Both the position numbers and the translations under genes were made by a program. Of a DNA stretch of 64,000 nt, positions 59,001 to 64,000 are shown in pieces. How positions within the stretch are numbered: position 1 is the stretch's first letter; each line of letters starts with the position of its first letter. This stretch comes from Lathyrus oleraceus (taxonomy: Eukaryota > Streptophyta > Magnoliopsida > Fabales > Fabaceae), in assembly GCF_024323335.1 (NCBI RefSeq), contig NC_066583.1, positions 358,924,377-358,988,376 of the forward strand, given 5' to 3'. The notes under the pieces were generated by a model. The model saw only the letters and a list, made by a program, of their open reading frames with translations. It was not told the DNA's origin and searched no databases.

Positions 59001-60994
59001 TGTTAGATGAATCAACATGAGTCTGATTGAGATAGACTCATCCCCTTTTATTTTTGTTTGTGGTATGCTATAGGAGCTTGGTCTTCATACCTTGTCTCTA
59101 GCATGCATTAACACCAATATTATTATTGCCCGACCTCAGACAGTTGTGACTTCTATATAAGTCTAATTATGATTGCTTAACATAGAGCTAAATTTGTCCC
59201 AAAGGCATAACATTTGTGTAAGTGAGATTGTAAGTCTCCCATTCATCATGGTATTGTGTGAAGATTTAACCTTTTTTCATTTGTGAGAGCTAGTCGCATA
59301 CTTGTTGGTTTATCCAAGTTGGAGCCCTTCTCATGAATGATGTCTTGGTTCATATCTTCATGCTTGTGAGTGGATGATTGAGTGTTCTTCAAAGAATGAC
59401 TTACACAATTGTATTCTTCACTAGCATTTCACTAATACTTCTTTATTATTGCTTTACTTTCAACGTCATTTACCTTTAATGTAATTTAAATTCTTGGACT
59501 TTATCATTCATTATCATTTACATTCATGCAAATTGTTTATGTTTCAGTCATTTTCACTTTGCTCACTTGAGCCATATTGTATTTGTGCTTGTGATATATT
59601 TTGTATGCTTATAATTTTGTTTTGTTTGTGGTCTTAGGACCTTAAAACACTTAATAAAAACAAAAACCCTAAAAAATACATTGGTGGACTGTTGGACCTT
59701 TGTCTATGACTTGGTTTGGACCTATGGACTTAGAGTAGGAAACATCCTTGAGAAACGGAGGATACTTGGCCAATGCCATTATTTGAAACCTTTCATGGAC
59801 AATGACACTCATCTGATACAAGCCTTTAGAACTCCATTGGTTTATCTGTTACTCTGTCTCTGATACATTTGAAGACATTGAAGACTTCTTGCTTTTGGAG
59901 TGCTTTCTTGGATGTTTGGATATCTTTATTTGATGCCATTTGGTCTTCTTATTAATTGCTTGGATGATTGTGCTTGTTACTTGCTTAACAATCCAAAGGA
60001 AATGGGTTTCTATCTGACACTATTGTCTTGTGGGTGCTTCCCATTGGTTAGATATTTTAAACTCTAAACTTTTAAACTTTGTCTAGGATAGTCCCTTCAT
60101 CTCCTCCCACTTCTTAAATTTCAAAATCTCTCCATTTCAAAACCATCTTTGTTTGTGTTTTCAACTTAGACTTATTTTAATGAGTAGAAACCTTGGCCTT
60201 ATGGCATTGATTTTCAAAATATTTTCTTAATTAAACTTGTAAATGAACTTAATCATATTGACCTTATTTTCAAATAGACAAAAAGAACTAACAACCTCAT
60301 TTAATCCTTTTGGACACTTTGTGCCTTTTCTTTTAAACTTTTCAAAAAAGAGCATTTAGATTTGAGTTATCTTTGGTTGATATATTATTCTCCCATTCCA
60401 TGACATTTTGATTATAAGTCTTTCCATTTGTTCAGGGTTAGTGGAATACTTGTTGATTGAATCAAAGTTGGAGCCCTCCCTCTTAAATGCTGTAAAGCCC
60501 TCATTATTGGTGGATGTTTGGTTGAGTATTCTCCCTTTGATAATAAAAGATCTTTAAGCTTTTGTTAAAACCAATCCACCCATCTTTGAAATTTTTACCA
60601 CGAACTACGAGGTTTTGATCCCTCATTTTTATGTTGGTACGTAGGCATAAGACCGAAGGTCTTGTAAAAAAAATAAAATAATAATGAATTCTTTTCTCAT
60701 CCCCACATTCAATTTTCAACAAACAACTTTTCAACTAAAACACATACACACAAAAAAGGGTCCCCTAGGAGTACCTAGGACACTTTGGGTGCTAATACTT
60801 TCCCTTTGTGAAACCAACCCCATTACCTATAGTCTCTGACATTTTATTAGTTTTGATTTGAAAACTTTTTATCTTGGGGGTTTTGTTCGTACTTTTTCCT
60901 TTTTCCTTTGGAAACAATAAAAGCGCGGTGGCGACTCTAACTTTATCGACGTTGAGTTAACCAATAGCTCAGTGGTCATGAATTTACCGCTACA
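56052..60994 (+). repeat. 5' LTR of a second Ogre-type element
   Basis: 4943 bp, TATAAGACCCCAATTTTGACC (expected TG start changed to TA) to GAATTTACCGCTACA. It is followed by a PBS-like site and ORF1, so it is a 5' LTR. TATA box TATATATA at 57401-57408. The last 250 bp carry the AAAAGCGCGGTGGCGACTCT block also found (minus) at about 11730-11750. Possible target duplication CCTTT at 56047-56051; the partner is outside the window. Confidence 0.9.
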
Positions 60995-61002
60995 TAAAGA
61001 AA

Positions 61003-61018
61003 GTGGGACTCTGCTGGG
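61003..61018 (+). other. Primer-binding-site-like sequence of Ogre-type element
   Basis: GTGGGACTCTGCTGGG begins 8 bp after the LTR. Ogre elements are reported to use tRNA-Arg; I cannot confirm the match here. Confidence 0.5.
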
Positions 61019-61877
61019 AAGTAGTCCTCAGTGGGTTTAGCTGAATTTTTTATGTGTATATATATTTGATGTTTATTTTTTTGTATGTTGTATGTGTGAT
61101 ACTCTCTGTCTGTTGTGCTTGGTGATCTCTGAGTGGTGAGATAAGTTCTAACCCGAACCTTAGTGTAGTTAAGATAGAAGTATGGTATAGTCATGTTCGA
61201 CTCGTGTGGAGTAGTCCTTAACGAGTTGGCTTGATATCCATCTACTCAGTGGAGACCCCTTTGGAATTACTGATGTCACACGAATAAGTCATGGATAGAA
61301 ATTACTTTTTTCTACCTGGGATTCCGAGAAGCTGAGGAACATAGAACATTTAACCCAACTTGGCCTATTTAGGACGCAGTGCAGAGGCTGTTTAAGTGTA
61401 GACTTGATAACATTTGTTACGCGATACTACACTCAGACGGGTTTCTCTTGAGAATACTATGGGTTGATGAGTCAGTCATCCTAACCTATAGTATCAGATA
61501 GATGGGATCACGACTCTAGGAACTTTTTAGAACATGATCTACAGGTTTTTATCCTTAGTAAACTCCTTTGGGATGGTTCTTAACCTGACTCCATGCTCAT
61601 GACTCACAACAAACCCTATGATTCTCGGTTGATCTGATCAACTATCGTTAATATTAATGGAACTTGGGTGTTGATAAGGTGAAAACCATAATCCACCAAA
61701 ATGGATGATTGATCTTGATGATAACTTGACCCATACCGTGACCTTTGTTTATGTTTACCTTGTGTGTGATCCCTTGTGTGTGATTGTTGAATTCATGCAT
61801 ACATGCGCATCATAACATTCATCACATCAATAAAATTTTCAAGGAACTAAGGTCGTATTTGCAAATATTTTCAGACC
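61019..61877 (+). other. 5' leader of Ogre-type element
   Basis: 859 bp, non-coding, between PBS and ORF1. No conserved motif recognised. Confidence 0.7.
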
Positions 61878-63320
61878 ATGGATTATGAACGAAGGAACAC
61901 TAAGAAGTACAGTTTCAGATGTCCTGACTTGAAAGAGCTAAGGAAGCTATCATCCTTTGTAATTGATCCCTTGGATTTCAAGCAACGTCATAGGAAGCTT
62001 TTATCCGTGCTGTCTATTGATGTGGTTGAAGGACTCTTGAGTGTCTTGGTCAAGTTCTATGATCCTCTTTATCAGTGCTTCACTATTCCTAATTATCAGC
62101 TCGTGCCTACGTTGGAGGAGTATGTCTATCTCTTGGGAATACCTGTATCTAACAAGGTTCCTTTCAGTGGATTAGAAGAGATTCTGAGATCTCAAGTCAT
62201 AGCTGATGCTCTTCATTTAAAGAAATTTGAGATCGATGCTAATATGATGAAGAAAGGAGGGATCCGGGGGTTGACTTCTGAGTTTCTCATTGGTAGAGCT
62301 ACTGCTTTTGCTCAAGTTGATAGTATGGATGCTTTTGAAGCCATCTTAGTCTTGCTCATCTATGGTCTAGCTTTGTTCCCTAACATTGATAACTTTATTG
62401 ATGTTAACGCCATTAGAATCTTCTTGATTGGAAATCATGTTCTGACTTTGTTGGGTGACACATATTTCTCTCTACATATAAGGAATTCTAAGGGTGGAGG
62501 AACTGTTGTATGATGCATTCCTCTTCCGTACAAGTGGTTTATTTTTGCACTTGCCTCAGACACCAGTCTTCTTGGAGAACAAGCAATGTCTACGGTGGTC
62601 TCAAAGACTTATATCTCTCACTAATGATGATATTACTTGGTATGATTCTGCATTGGATGGATTGGAGATTATTGAAAATTATGGTGAGTTCTCTAATGTG
62701 CCTCTTATTGATACACAAGGAGGAATCAACTACAACCTTGCTTTGGCTCGACATCAACTTGAGTTCCCCTTGAAGGATAAACCTAAAATTTGAAGAGTAG
62801 AATGGTGCATGTTTGGCATAATGTTCATAGGAAGAGTAGAGTCGAGTTTGGCCCGTGCAATTGTGTAGCTTTGGAAGCTTACACTAATTGGGTGAAGAAG
62901 AGAGCTTTGAAGCTTAAGATGATGTACACCTGCGAAAGACCTATGTCTGTGGTTGTGGCTGAGTCATCAACTCTCCATAACCAAGATACAAAGGAGTTGG
63001 AAGACACACTCGCCAATATGAAGCAAGAGAGGGACCTGTGGGAAGAACGGTATCATGCTCTGAATCAGAAGCAAGTGGAGTTGTAACTTGAATTAAAGGA
63101 TAAAGATGCACTCATTATGATTCTTGAGGAGCGTGCAATGAAGAGACAAAGAGAGAAAGAGGATTTATTTTCCTCTAGTATTCCTCAACCTTCCATTGCT
63201 TGAAAGAAGATCGTCGATCAGCTCGTCATTGAGAAAGCTCAGATGAAGACCTCTTATGAGTCAGAGATCAGACACATCTGAAGGAAGTATACTCCCTTTG
63301 CCAGTTCAGCTGATTTAGTT
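61878..63320 (+). pseudogene. Ogre ORF1 (protein of unknown function upstream of gag)
   Basis: ATG 61878 (MDYERRNTKKYSFRCPDLKELRKLSS). The first piece, 211 codons, carries LVPTLEEYVYLLGIPVSNKVPFSG and FEAILVLLIYGLALFPNIDNFIDVNAIRIFLIGN, characteristic of the ORF1 that legume Ogre elements encode before gag. The frame then shifts near 62500 (open 62494-62793) and again near 62790 (open to 63086). After TAA 63084 a coiled-coil-like charged stretch (LKDKDALIMILEERAMKRQREKED) is still readable through further stops up to about 63320. An LTR of another element cuts it at 63327. The function of ORF1 is not known; a helical, possibly structural role is only a guess. Confidence 0.85.
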
Positions 63321-63321
63321 G

Positions 63322-63326
63322 CTAGC
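63322..63326. repeat. Candidate target-site duplication CTAGC
   Basis: Five bases before the LTR start at 63327; the partner would lie beyond the window. Confidence 0.4.
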
Positions 63327-64000
63327 TGTAGCACCTCAAATTTGCACCTATCATTGTACATACATTTTCATATTAAGTCATAGCATATCATGATCCATTG
63401 CATAGCATTTGCATTGTCCTCAGTTGCCTCAAGAGCAAGCAAGCAAGATTTAGGTCAAACTGATCAGAAGATCAATCCACCAATCAAGCAAGGGTGTTTC
63501 TCAAGGAATCAAAACCCTAGGGCTTGTTCAACAAGTTCACATGACTTGGAGGTCCATTTGAAGTGTTCAAGTCAAGGGTTGAAGGCTCAGAGGTCAGCAG
63601 TTCATGCATAGCCAATCAGAAACCCTAGACAGTCAACAGTCAGTCAAAGTAGTGGATGGTGGCCATTCTTGTGGAATTTGGGCACCATGATCAATAATCA
63701 AGAATCCATACAACTTGGAACATCATTTGAAGTCAAGGTCTCAAGGAATTAGGGTTTGGAATTCATCAGAAGTGCACAGCCAAGTCCAAAACCCTAGAAA
63801 GTCAAAGTTGGTCAACTGTGGTTGATTCTATGGTTTTGATGGATGGAAATAGTCTGAGAGAGCTTATTCATGTCCTAATAGGCCTCATATGTCATGGCAA
63901 TCAACATCATTGAAGAATTTGAAGCCAATCAGAAAATTTCCAAAAATAGAAAGTGGACCTGTAATTTCAACTGCCAAAAATAGAAACTTCTTGATCCTCA
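63327..64000 (+). mobile_element. LTR of the second Ogre/Tat-like family (start only)
   Basis: TGTAGCACCTCAAATTTGCACC is identical to the first 22 bp of the solo LTR at 22948, and the following 650 bp show interrupted similarity (CCAAAAATAGAAA.TGGACCTGTAATTT near 63945 against TCCAAAAATGG...GACCTGTAATTT near 23370). It runs out of the window, so solo LTR or full element cannot be decided. Confidence 0.85.

Overview
The window is plant nuclear DNA made almost entirely of nested transposable elements. I see no intact host gene and no tRNA or rRNA gene. The mix is LTRs of about 4.7-4.9 kb of Ogre/Tat type, an Athila-clade Ty3/gypsy element resembling pea Cyclops (LTRs about 1.5 kb), and SIRE/Maximus-lineage Ty1/copia elements. 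This points to a large-genome legume of the tribe Fabeae (pea, vetch, lentil, Lathyrus). The species cannot be settled from this sequence alone.

Layout, left to right. (1) 1-8892: a decayed SIRE-lineage copia element on the minus strand. Its 3' LTR is cut by the window start and its 5' LTR is 7617-8892. A small promoter-bearing gene on the opposite strand sits near its 3' end. (2) 8893-9022 and 17550-18560: the two halves of a decayed plant-mobile-domain (MAIN-like) gene, split by a CACTA transposon (9023-17549). The CACTA carries a minus-strand En/Spm-type transposase relic and is itself split by a solo Ogre-type LTR (11674-16429) with a perfect 5-bp target duplication. (3) 18561-22390: AT-rich DNA with two GC-rich hAT-like MITEs, a long TA microsatellite and a CACTA-ended fragment. 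(4) 22390-29541 and 53193-56051: the 3' part of an Ogre/Tat-type element (integrase end, 3' region, 3' LTR), broken by a reverse LTR fragment, a solo LTR (22948-27683, TSD ACACC) and the large Athila-type element. (5) 29542-53187: the Cyclops-like Athila element (TSD GTGGG) with gag, protease, RT-RNase H, integrase and a third ORF of the putative plant transposon protein class. A second SIRE-lineage copia element entered the leader of that third ORF (TSD TCTCT) and was then rearranged. As a result a 2386-bp block (copia LTR plus the start of the Athila ORF3) occurs twice, at 37090-39475 and 47394-49779, and the first copy is fused directly to copia gag. (6) 56052-64000: the 5' LTR, primer-binding site, leader and ORF1 of another Ogre-type element. 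ORF1 is cut at 63327 by an LTR of the same family as the solo LTR at 22948.

Relative order from nesting: MAIN-like gene, then CACTA, then solo Ogre LTR; the copia element 1 also lies against the MAIN-like gene. Separately: Ogre element, then Cyclops-like element (LTRs about 1.3% different by eye), then copia element 2 and its rearrangement (repeat copies about 0.3% different by eye). Most stop codons in the retroelement ORFs can be explained as C-to-T changes (CAA, CAG and CGA codons), as expected for methylated, silenced transposons. The most unusual signals are the copia/Athila chimeric duplication, host-like promoters and a splice acceptor ahead of the third ORFs, the antisense gene in copia element 1, a conserved second polypurine tract, and clusters of a small hairpin motif (GCTCGC-TAG-GCGAGC) in the Athila element.
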